Below, piece by piece: positions 1 to 5,039 of a stretch of DNA of 8,739 nucleotides; the stretch's first letter is position 1; each line of letters starts with the position of its first letter. The translations under genes and the position numbers were made by a program. The notes beneath the pieces are model-generated. The model did no database searches. It was not told the DNA's origin and saw only the letters and a program-made list of their open reading frames with translations. Origin of the DNA: an uncultured Leptolyngbya sp. Lineage in GTDB: Bacteria; Cyanobacteriota; Cyanobacteriia; Phormidesmidales; Phormidesmidaceae. Location of the stretch: NCBI GenBank assembly GCA_937899365.1, contig CALBPH010000438.1, forward strand, positions 1 through 8,739, read 5' to 3'.

Positions 1-1
1 T

Positions 2-559
2 GCTGATCGCGTTCCTCCAGGTCAGCATTTAGCAAAAGGATTTCCTGTGCTGACCTATGGGCCGCCACCCCAGGTGACCCAGGACGATTGGCAACTGACC
101 CTATCGGGTCTGGTAACGCCCAAAACCTTAAGCTGGGCAGACCTGATGGCGCTGCCTCAGCATCAGTTCACCGCAGATTTTCACTGTGTGACGACTTGGA
201 GCAAATTGGATGTCACCTGGACCGGGGTGACGGTGACGGATCTATTGGCCACGATGGAGGTGGATGGGCAAGCGGCCCATGTGATGGCCCACTGCTACGG
301 CGGCTACACCACCAATGTGGCCATGGAAGATTTTGCCCGTCCTGAAAATTTTCTGGCCCATACCTTAGAGGGCCAACCTTTATCGGCAGAGCATGGTGGT
401 CCCCTGCGGTTAGTGGTTCCCCATCTGTATGCCTGGAAAAGTGCTAAGTGGCTGAGCGGTCTGGAGTTTTCTGCCGAGCCAGTGCTGGGGTTTTGGGAAC
501 GTAACGGCTACCACAAGCGTGGTGAACCCTGGGCGGAAGAACGCTATAGCGATCGGTAG
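2..559 (+). CDS. Sulfite-oxidase-like molybdopterin oxidoreductase, 5' end cut by window edge
   Basis: This is a member of the bacterial oxidoreductases with the sulfite oxidase molybdopterin fold (YuiH/YedY-like, COG2041 type). They bind a Mo-pterin cofactor; the physiological substrate of the YuiH-like branch is not known. The frame is open to the left edge. The codons before the GTG at 47 read ADRVPPGQHLAKGFP, which looks like the conserved N-terminus of this family, so GTG 47 is not the start and perhaps 10-20 residues are missing. The cysteine in HCVTTWSKLD (codon 185-187) is the expected Mo ligand. HGGPLRLVVP followed by LYAWKSAKWL is the family's C-terminal cofactor-binding stretch. 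About 185 residues are present, against just under 200 for YuiH. I see no signal peptide, but the extreme N-terminus is outside the window. The next gene starts 119 bases downstream on the same strand. Family assignment is secure; substrate is not. Confidence 0.88.
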   Translation, partial: ADRVPPGQHLAKGFPVLTYGPPPQVTQDDWQLTLSGLVTPKTLSWADLMALPQHQFTADFHCVTTWSKLDVTWTGVTVTDLLATMEVDGQAAHVMAHCYGGYTTNVAMEDFARPENFLAHTLEGQPLSAEHGGPLRLVVPHLYAWKSAKWLSGLEFSAEPVLGFWERNGYHKRGEPWAEERYSDR

Positions 560-599
560 GAACACTTAGGCTTCCTGATCGTCTCCTTAGCTATCTGTA

Positions 600-621
600 G
601 TCTTGAACATGTCTTGAACAT
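600..621. repeat. Two tandem copies of an 11-bp direct repeat
   Basis: GTCTTGAACAT occurs twice back to back (600-610 and 611-621) in the 119-base gap between the sulfite-oxidase-like gene and the gene at 679. The 11-bp period is about one helical turn, which would place two copies of a site on the same DNA face. No clear -35/-10 pair could be assigned next to it. It may be a regulator site or a chance duplication. Confidence 0.4.
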
Positions 622-678
622 TGTTTTACAGACTAGTTTTCCTGAGAACTCGATGCACATTGCGATGCAAATCGGCAA

Positions 679-1461
679 ATGACAGGTCGCATGTCTGCGA
701 TTAATGGCTCCCAAGATAAAGAAATAATTGACGCCCTACCCCCAGAGGCCCAACAGTGGCTCTTGGCATTGCCCTTGGTGCAACGGCGCTATGTGCTGTC
801 GCTGTGTCATGTGATGTGTGCCACTTCCCCAGAGGAGCAGGCACAATTTTTAGATGACTATACAGCCGATGGCATGGTGTCACGCATCATCCACGATCAG
901 GACACCCAGCAGCGTATTTCCTCGCACCTGCGCCGTTTTCGAATCGATACCCAGGTAACCGAAAAGGTTCTCCGTCGGTATATTCGTCAGTTTTATGTGC
1001 ATTCTGCCCAGACCCGCCAGCAGCAGGCCAAGGCCTATTTGGAGTCTGCCATGCGGCTGAGGGTTAATGGCCAGGAGTACAACCGGGTCCTGGGCTATAT
1101 TCTTGGGTTTGAGCTACTGGTACTGCTGTTTAAGATGAGTTGGGAGCAGCACGAGCGGTTTTATTGCTTACAGCCTAATCAAGAAGACTTTTTTAACCTC
1201 TACATTCGTCCTGTTCAGCGAGCCCATCGTCTCAATGGTGTGATTGTTCCTAAGGATGAGAACCGCTTTTTTGCCCGTCGCGACTACTTTGTTCGTGTTC
1301 CTAACCTCAAGTCAGGGCAGACGGTGGCGCTGATTATGGCTACGTTTTCCCCCAGGCAAATTAGTCATTTGGGGGAAATGGTAATGCGCAATCAAAATGC
1401 GTTGCAGTTTGACTATGCCCATATTTTCCAGCAGGACTCTGATGTGGCTATCTTTGGTTAG
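679..1461 (+). CDS. Conserved cyanobacterial protein of unknown function (260 aa)
   Basis: I recognise this as a conserved cyanobacterial protein but cannot give it a function. It is soluble-looking and rich in helices. The N-terminal part has LPPEAQQWLLALPLVQRRYVLSL (20-42) and FLDDYTADGMVSR (57-69), then an Arg-rich segment (LRRFRID, 84-90; VLRRYIRQFYVHSA, 97-110). A hydrophobic helix lies at about 138-153 (LGYILGFELLVLLFKM); it is followed by charged sequence and is more likely buried than membrane-spanning. The C-terminal part has RAHRLNGVIVPKDENRFFARRDYF (181-204). From memory, homologues may carry an automatic label of cobyrinic acid a,c-diamide synthase, but there is no P-loop or amidotransferase motif here to support that. 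ATG 679 and ATG 691 are both possible starts; neither has a strong ribosome site, and the weak ACAGG before 691 slightly favours the shorter form. It converges with the small gene ending at 1474, 12 bases away. Confidence 0.85.
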   Translation: MTGRMSAINGSQDKEIIDALPPEAQQWLLALPLVQRRYVLSLCHVMCATSPEEQAQFLDDYTADGMVSRIIHDQDTQQRISSHLRRFRIDTQVTEKVLRRYIRQFYVHSAQTRQQQAKAYLESAMRLRVNGQEYNRVLGYILGFELLVLLFKMSWEQHERFYCLQPNQEDFFNLYIRPVQRAHRLNGVIVPKDENRFFARRDYFVRVPNLKSGQTVALIMATFSPRQISHLGEMVMRNQNALQFDYAHIFQQDSDVAIFG

Positions 1462-1473
1462 CTCTGGTCCCGC

Positions 1474-1725
1474 CTACTCCATGATGCGGATCGCTCCGGC
1501 TTGAATGGCGTCAAATAGACGGTTGATCTGACGACGTTCCTGCTCATCGACGGTGCCATCGGCTAGCACCATCTTGGATAGGGTTTGGTATTGGGTATAG
1601 GTAATACGTTTGGCCCGAATGAGTCGATCCACCAGCTGAGCAACCTCAGTTTTCTCTGGTTTAGGATCTTCGACGGTGTCATTTTCGGCTGCCGGGTCGA
1701 CGGTGTTGTCAGGAGAGTCGCTCAT
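1474..1725 (-). CDS. Small conserved protein of unknown function (83 aa)
   Basis: This is a short acidic protein starting MSDSPDNTVD. Residues 1-26 are polar, rich in Asp, Glu and Pro, and probably disordered. The rest is a compact helical unit: VAQLVDRLIRAKRITYTQYQTL (28-49) followed by VLADGTVDEQERRQINRLFDAIQAG (53-77). The pattern ADGTVDEQERRQINRLFD resembles small cyanobacterial proteins of unknown role and loosely recalls the ADG...E..I pattern of TerB-like helical domains; I cannot go further than that. The frame extends upstream to an ATG at 1845, but those extra 40 residues overlap the ligase end and look unstructured, while ATG 1725 has a weak AGAG 16-19 bases upstream and gives a natural N-terminus. 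It lies 64 bases downstream of the ligase on the same strand and could be cotranscribed with it. Confidence 0.75.
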   Translation of the reverse strand: MSDSPDNTVDPAAENDTVEDPKPEKTEVAQLVDRLIRAKRITYTQYQTLSKMVLADGTVDEQERRQINRLFDAIQAGAIRIME

Positions 1726-1789
1726 AGCTGTAAATGCTGCTCTTTTGTTACCGATCTTTTGCCTCAGTATGGGCATCCTACAGGAAATT

Positions 1790-2275
1790 TCAAGACGTAC
1801 TTTGGGCGGGAAGGGCTGAACTGTCATTGGCTGAGAGTAGCGCAAAGGCTGCTTCTAGGGAATCTGCTTCAGCAATGGGCTTATCATGCCGCCAACGCAA
1901 AATGCGAGGAAAGCGTACAGAAATTCCTGATTTGTGACGTTTGGACTGGGCAATGCCTTCAAACCCGATTTCAAACACATGGGTAGGTTCGACGGAGCGC
2001 ACGGGACCAAAGCGTTCACGGGTGTGGCGACGAATCCATTTATCAAGGGTGGTAATTTCCTGATTGTCTAGCCCGGAGTAGGCTTTGGCAAAGGGGACCA
2101 GCTCTTCGCCATGCCAAAGGGCAAAGGTGTAATCCGTAAATAGATTGGCCCGCTTACCGCTGCCTGCCTGGGCGTAGATCAATACGCCATCTAAGGTCAT
2201 GGGGTCGACCTTATATTTCCACCAAGAACCCCGCTTGCGACCCACCAAATATTCACTGTCTAGGGCTTTGAGCAT
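1790..2275 (-). CDS. C-terminal part of ATP-dependent DNA ligase (161 aa from an internal ATG)
   Basis: This is the continuation of the ligase beyond the stop. The conserved sequence begins before this ATG (EGLMLK, motif IV, spans it); EG lies in codons 383-384 of the full frame. From the ATG it contains GRKRGSWWKYKVDP, carrying the two motif V lysines, then the OB-fold, with ARERFGPV-like sequence (TRERFGPVRSVEPTHVFEIGFEGI) and the C-terminal ISVRFPRILRW of motif VI. GAGGGA lies 4-9 bases upstream of the ATG and could act as a ribosome site, but it also simply encodes the motif IV Glu-Gly, so its presence may be coincidental. A separate product would have no adenylation lysine. I favour a disabled gene piece over a real independent protein. 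Confidence 0.55.
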   Translation of the reverse strand: MLKALDSEYLVGRKRGSWWKYKVDPMTLDGVLIYAQAGSGKRANLFTDYTFALWHGEELVPFAKAYSGLDNQEITTLDKWIRRHTRERFGPVRSVEPTHVFEIGFEGIAQSKRHKSGISVRFPRILRWRHDKPIAEADSLEAAFALLSANDSSALPAQSTS

Positions 2276-2365
2276 TAATCCCTCGGCTTGGTGGTCACGG
2301 GCTTGGGCCCTCAGGGTTTGAAGTTGCTCAAATGTGTCAAAGTCCGTGGGCTGAGAATAGCTGAT

Positions 2366-2368
2366 TTA
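2366..2368 (-). other. In-frame TAA nonsense codon that breaks the ligase gene
   Basis: On the minus strand the codons read CAC AAA CCT CCC TAA ATC AGC TAT. Both sides are in the same frame (stop at 2366-2368, downstream ATG at 2273-2275, 93 bases apart), so one substitution and no indel accounts for the break. The surrounding linker between motifs IIIa and IV is the least conserved part of the protein, so the lost residue is not essential by itself. Confidence 0.85.
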
Positions 2369-3430
2369 GGGAGGTTTGTGGGTGGCTAGCAGGGTGGTCA
2401 GGAGCTGCCGCCGATGGTGCAGCGGTGTCTTGCGAATATCCTGTCCCTGGTGCTCTAACAGGTCATAGGCTAAAAAATGCACCGGGTTTTCTGCCATGAG
2501 CTTGGGGCCGACGCGTTTACGCCCCAGACGCTTTTGGAGATAGTTGAAGTTTAAAGGTCGCTGACCATCCCAGCAGACAATTTCACCATCTAACACAGTG
2601 CCATCGGGCAGCTGCTGTAGCGGCTCTGCAAACTCAGGAAACTGATGGGTGATCAGGTCTTCCCCCCGTGACCAAATAAAATGCTGCCCGGCTCGATGGA
2701 TCAGCTGAGCCCGAATACCGTCCCATTTCCACTCGGCTTGCCAGTTAGCCATGTGTTCCTCGGCAAATTTATCCACTTCTATGGTGGAGGCGAGAAAAAT
2801 TGGATAGGGGCGGCTGGGGGCTGATTGGGTGGTATCGGTATGGATCAGCTGTTGGTAAAACTCGACCGACGGTGTAAAGTCACCCATCAGCCGATGGGTG
2901 AGGACATCGGCGGGAAGGTCATATTCAGCGGCCAAGGCTTTGATGACTAGTTTGGTGGAAGCTCCGACTCGAAAGGCTCCGGTCAAGACTTTGTTCAGTA
3001 CAAAAACCTCATAGCCTTCTAGGCTGGCCCACCAGGACACAATTAGCTGCTGCTGGTCTTCGGGACTACAGGTTTTTACCTGGGGAATGATGGTTTCTAA
3101 CCAGGTGTGGAGAGGCTGCCCATGGAATTCTGGACTGGGGGCCGGCAGGGGCGTATCGGCCAAGAGCAGGGCAATGGTTTCGGCGGAGTCGCCCACATGG
3201 GCATAGCTAGCGGCGAAGAGCCATTCAGGAATGTCGGATAGGTGCAAGAAAATATCCCGCAGTACCCGGGATGTAATCAATCGCTTGCGGGTTTTACCTA
3301 GAAATAAATACAGGGCCCAAACCGCATTGGCTGCCGACTCATCGTGGAAATATTGCTGTAGAGCCGCCACTTTTGCATTGGTGGAGGTAGTGCCGTCCAC
3401 GGCTTGAAAAAGCTGGGTAAATCGTTTCAT
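2366..3430 (-). CDS. N-terminal part of ATP-dependent DNA ligase (354 aa, truncated)
   Basis: This is what would be translated from the normal start of the broken ligase gene. It holds the DNA-binding domain, with the family stretch LNKVLTGAFRVGASTKLVIKAL (145-166), and most of the nucleotidyltransferase domain. Motif I is EWKWDGIRAQ (233-242, lysine K235 as the adenylation site), motif Ia is WSRGED (253-258), motif III is LDGEIV (280-285) and motif IIIa is HFLAYDLLE (318-326). The protein ends at HKPP, before motif IV, so it lacks the catalytic EG.MLK segment, the motif V lysines and the OB-fold. By what is known of ligases it should not complete sealing. In sequence it is otherwise well preserved with no further stops or frameshifts, which points to a recent event or an assembly error. 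Confidence 0.8.
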   Translation of the reverse strand: MKRFTQLFQAVDGTTSTNAKVAALQQYFHDESAANAVWALYLFLGKTRKRLITSRVLRDIFLHLSDIPEWLFAASYAHVGDSAETIALLLADTPLPAPSPEFHGQPLHTWLETIIPQVKTCSPEDQQQLIVSWWASLEGYEVFVLNKVLTGAFRVGASTKLVIKALAAEYDLPADVLTHRLMGDFTPSVEFYQQLIHTDTTQSAPSRPYPIFLASTIEVDKFAEEHMANWQAEWKWDGIRAQLIHRAGQHFIWSRGEDLITHQFPEFAEPLQQLPDGTVLDGEIVCWDGQRPLNFNYLQKRLGRKRVGPKLMAENPVHFLAYDLLEHQGQDIRKTPLHHRRQLLTTLLATHKPP

Positions 3431-3646
3431 GAAGCAAGGTGAATCTTGGCCGCTGCCGAGAGCTTAGGTCATTTCTGGTAAAGGTGCTATGGCATCTGTC
3501 AGGGGTGAACTATGACGGATGTTTTGACATTACAGTTAAACTTTAGATGACTATAGATAAAATCTTAAGAAATAATTAATATTTCATACTATTCTCGATA
3601 TAGCATTGTGCGTCACATTGGCGTTGTAACTTATCGCTTTCAGGGC

Positions 3647-3678
3647 CTAAGACTTGTCTCAACTAAGACTTGTCTTAA
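3647..3678. repeat. Tandem pair of 16-bp palindromic units, candidate operator
   Basis: Two adjacent 16-bp units, CTAAGACTTGTCTCAA and CTAAGACTTGTCTTAA, differ at one base. The second contains the perfect inverted repeat TAAGAC-TT-GTCTTA (3664-3677); the first has the same arms with one mismatch. Paired dyads of this size are what a dimeric repressor or activator would bind. They lie 66-97 bases before the ATG of the NYN gene. A possible promoter, TTGTCT (3670-3675) and TACTAT (3692-3697) with a 16-base spacer, would have its -35 box inside the second palindrome, so a bound protein could block it. The repeat is directly visible; the function is inference. Confidence 0.6.
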
Positions 3679-3697
3679 CCAATGTGACCAATACTAT
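3670..3697 (+). promoter_or_regulatory. Possible promoter of the NYN gene
   Basis: TTGTCT (3670-3675) and TACTAT (3692-3697) are separated by 16 bases and match the bacterial -35 and -10 consensus at four of six and five of six positions respectively. Transcription would begin near 3705, leaving about 40 bases of leader before ATG 3744. The -35 box lies within the second palindromic unit. In an AT-rich region such matches also arise by chance. Confidence 0.3.
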
Positions 3698-3743
3698 CTA
3701 TTGCATCCCTGTATTTTGCAGACGTTCAGCCAGCATAATCCTT

Positions 3744-4373
3744 ATGGTCAGTAATCTCGAGCGCAACGAGGCTGCTCTTAACGGGGCATCTAACGGTTCA
3801 AATAGCCGTGTCAGGGGAGATCTAAAGCTGTCGCCTGTGGCAGGGGCATTATTCACTCCCCATGCCAGTCGCGATGTTCCAAGCAGTCGCGATCGCATCG
3901 CTGTTTTGATTGATGGGGCGAACTTGTTTTATTCGGCCTCTTCCCTTGGCATAGAGGTTGATTATGCTCGGTTGCTAAAGACCCTGGTGGGTGACCGACG
4001 ACTGCTGCGGTCCTATTTTTATACCGGTGTGGACCCCAAAAATGAAAAGCAGCGGGGCTTTTTGCTGTGGCTAAGCCGTCATGGCTATCGGGTCATTAGT
4101 AAGGATCTGGCCCAGGTTCCCGATGGGGCGCGGCGGGCAAATTTGCATGTGGAGATTGCGGTGGACATGATGCGTCTGGCGGACCATTGCGACACCATCA
4201 CCCTACTAAGCGGTGACGGCCATTTGCCCTATGCGGTGGATGCCCTGAGCTATCGCGGGGTAAGGGTGGAGCTAGTGAGCCTGCAGTCCATGACCAGCGA
4301 CTCGTTAATTAATTTGGCAGACCAGTACACCGATTTGGCCGCATTACAGGAGTGTATTTGTAAGGTGCGCTAA
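3744..4373 (+). CDS. NYN domain protein, LabA/DUF88-like (209 aa)
   Basis: This protein has an NYN (PIN-like) domain, the fold of LabA-type cyanobacterial proteins; LabA itself acts in circadian output in Synechococcus. Many NYN proteins are metal-dependent ribonucleases, but activity has to be shown case by case. After a disordered N-terminus (1-48) comes RIAVLIDGANLFYSASSLG, with D57 and N60 as the first active-site motif. VEIAVDMMRLAD carries D141. The last motif reads LLSGDGHLPYAVDALSYRGVRVELVS, where the usual SGD(S/G)D has His at position 160 instead of the second Asp. The C-terminus (SMTSDSLINLADQYTDL) is typical. The frame extends upstream to a TTG at 3654, but those 30 residues would be encoded by the palindromic repeat and look non-protein-like, so ATG 3744 is preferred. 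No strong ribosome site precedes it (ATCCTT). Its neighbours are divergent or convergent, so it is probably a single-gene unit. Confidence 0.85.
   Translation: MVSNLERNEAALNGASNGSNSRVRGDLKLSPVAGALFTPHASRDVPSSRDRIAVLIDGANLFYSASSLGIEVDYARLLKTLVGDRRLLRSYFYTGVDPKNEKQRGFLLWLSRHGYRVISKDLAQVPDGARRANLHVEIAVDMMRLADHCDTITLLSGDGHLPYAVDALSYRGVRVELVSLQSMTSDSLINLADQYTDLAALQECICKVR
3889..3896. repeat. HIP1 octamer GCGATCGC
   Basis: This is one of three copies in the window (also 6448-6455 and 7935-7942). HIP1 is strongly over-represented in many cyanobacterial genomes, and finding it within coding sequence is normal. It supports the taxonomic reading and has no other meaning here. Confidence 0.8.
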
Positions 4374-4442
4374 GGGAAGGAGCGACTGGGCCAGGGCCTG
4401 ATGTGGCTCGGGCCTCCGCCAGGCAAAACCCAGCAGCAAGCC

Positions 4443-4922
4443 CTAAGCCTTAAACCGACGCCAGAGGCCTAGGGTGAGCAAGGAACCAAGGGATAGGGCC
4501 CAGCCTAGATAAGCGGTATTGCCGTAGTGGATATCGGTATCGCTGACATCGCTAATTAATTCAGGCATAACGCCAGCTTCATCCACCGGTACCGTCAGAA
4601 TATCGCCATGGCCCTGCTGCTCGATTGCTCCTTCAGAAGCGCCTGGGAGGGCCTGATTGGTGCTAAAGCTAAAGCGACCTTCGCTGTCGGTGACGCCTTG
4701 GGTCCAAGTGGTGACAGTTTTATTGGGGGAATATACATTCACCTTGGCGCCCTTGAGGGGAGCGCCATTGCTATAGGTGCTCTGCATATTTAACACCGAC
4801 TGAGACTCAGCATTAGAAAGCCGATCGAGAACGTAGTTAGTCTCAATCATGTGGGCTGAGGCACTGCCTGTGGCCGCGAGCATTCCGAACACTACGAACG
4901 GTGTGAGTCGTCGAAGAGTCAT
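4443..4922 (-). CDS. Exported, membrane-anchored protein resembling NikL/CbiL-type metal-transport accessory proteins (159 aa)
   Basis: The protein starts with a Sec signal peptide: MTLRR, a hydrophobic core to about 18, then GSASA with likely cleavage after A23. The mature N-terminus would therefore be His (HMIETNY). Residues about 42-92 look like a carboxypeptidase-regulatory-like beta-sandwich: QSTYSNGAPLKGAKVNVYSPN...TTWTQGVTDSEGRFSFS. GHGDILTVPV (104-113) follows, a pattern I associate with small periplasmic proteins accompanying nickel/cobalt ECF transporters. A membrane segment near the C-terminus (about 137-154) and RRFK then place the domain outside with a short cytoplasmic tail. No transporter gene is next to it in this window, so the metal link rests on resemblance only. 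ATG 4922 has a good ribosome site (AAAGGA, 9-14 bases upstream). It lies downstream of the kinase on the same strand with a 117-base gap that holds two inverted repeats, so it may have its own promoter. Confidence 0.65.
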   Translation of the reverse strand: MTLRRLTPFVVFGMLAATGSASAHMIETNYVLDRLSNAESQSVLNMQSTYSNGAPLKGAKVNVYSPNKTVTTWTQGVTDSEGRFSFSTNQALPGASEGAIEQQGHGDILTVPVDEAGVMPELISDVSDTDIHYGNTAYLGWALSLGSLLTLGLWRRFKA

Positions 4923-4962
4923 CGCACAAATCCTTTAGAACATCATCATGCTACCCCGTTAA

Positions 4963-4989
4963 ATTCAAAATGTGCTGGTGATTTTGAAT
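4963..4989. repeat. Perfect 9-bp inverted repeat between kinase and exported-protein genes
   Basis: ATTCAAAAT (4963-4971) and ATTTTGAAT (4981-4989) are perfect inverted arms around a 9-base loop. The stem is AT-rich and has only a weak T-run (TTTAAC on the minus strand) after it, so it is a poor intrinsic terminator for the kinase transcript. It could also be an operator for the 4443-4922 gene, whose start is 41 bases away. Confidence 0.4.
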
Positions 4990-5017
4990 CTAAGGGCTGC
5001 TGCGCACTGACAGGGTG

Positions 5018-5031
5018 AGAATCTGGATTCT
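5018..5031. repeat. 14-bp palindrome AGAATC-TG-GATTCT just after the kinase stop
   Basis: The perfect 6-bp arms with a 2-base centre start 9 bases downstream of the kinase stop codon (minus strand). The short loop makes it a better candidate for a protein-binding dyad than for an RNA hairpin. It is seen directly; its role is unknown. Confidence 0.35.
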
Positions 5032-5039
5032 GTAGAGAC

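Larger units (their letters stand above)
1790..3430 (-). pseudogene. ATP-dependent DNA ligase gene interrupted by an in-frame stop codon
   Basis: Read from ATG 3430 to TGA 1790 this is one continuous frame of 547 codons, apart from a single TAA at 2366-2368 (codon 355). Ignoring that stop, the product is a full-length bacterial/archaeal-type ATP-dependent DNA ligase of about 545 residues. It has an N-terminal helical DNA-binding domain (about 1-200), an adenylation domain with the AMP-accepting lysine in EWKWDG (K235), and a C-terminal OB-fold. The residues after the stop (ISYSQPTDFDTFEQLQTLRAQ) continue the expected linker into motif IV without a gap, so no sequence seems lost. A CAA-to-TAA change would explain it, but the original codon cannot be known. 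The truncated N-terminal product lacks motifs IV-VI and should be unable to seal DNA. Alternatives are a sequencing error, readthrough, or two separately translated parts. There is no clear ribosome site before ATG 3430. Confidence 0.8.
3431..3743. promoter_or_regulatory. 313-base AT-rich divergent intergenic region
   Basis: This gap separates the divergent ligase and NYN genes and must hold both promoters. It includes an AT-rich core (about 3530-3605). A perfect TTGACA (3523-3528) is seen on the plus strand, but no good -10 box sits 16-18 bases from it. An imperfect inverted repeat, ATCTGTCA (3494-3501) against TGACGGAT (3513-3520), has one mismatch. The clearest element is the tandem palindrome at 3647-3678, listed separately. 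I see no tRNA, small ORF with a ribosome site, or terminator here. Confidence 0.5.

Noticed and set aside
47..559. A complete gene starting at GTG 47
   Set aside because: The codons before GTG 47 encode RVPPGQHLAKGFP, which looks like family-conserved sequence, and the frame is open to the edge, so the gene is partial.
1474..1845. A longer 123-residue form of the small protein starting at ATG 1845
   Set aside because: The extra 40 residues overlap the ligase end and are not protein-like; the conserved part begins after ATG 1725.
1585..1986. Plus-strand open frame of 133 codons
   Set aside because: It lies opposite the small gene and the ligase end and has no recognisable protein features.
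2366..2368. Programmed readthrough or special amino acid at the ligase stop
   Set aside because: The codon is TAA, not the TGA or TAG used for selenocysteine or pyrrolysine, and no special structure is seen next to it; nonsense mutation or read error is simpler.
3523..3528. TTGACA as a firm -35 box
   Set aside because: No acceptable -10 sequence is found at 16-18 bases; TATAGA is 23 bases away.
3654..3743. TTG 3654 as start of the NYN protein
   Set aside because: The added 30 residues would be encoded by the palindromic repeat and a probable promoter; ATG 3744 fits better.
4374..4442. Bidirectional terminator between the converging NYN and exported-protein genes
   Set aside because: The stretch is GC-rich with short GGCC matches only; no stable stem followed by a T-run could be drawn.
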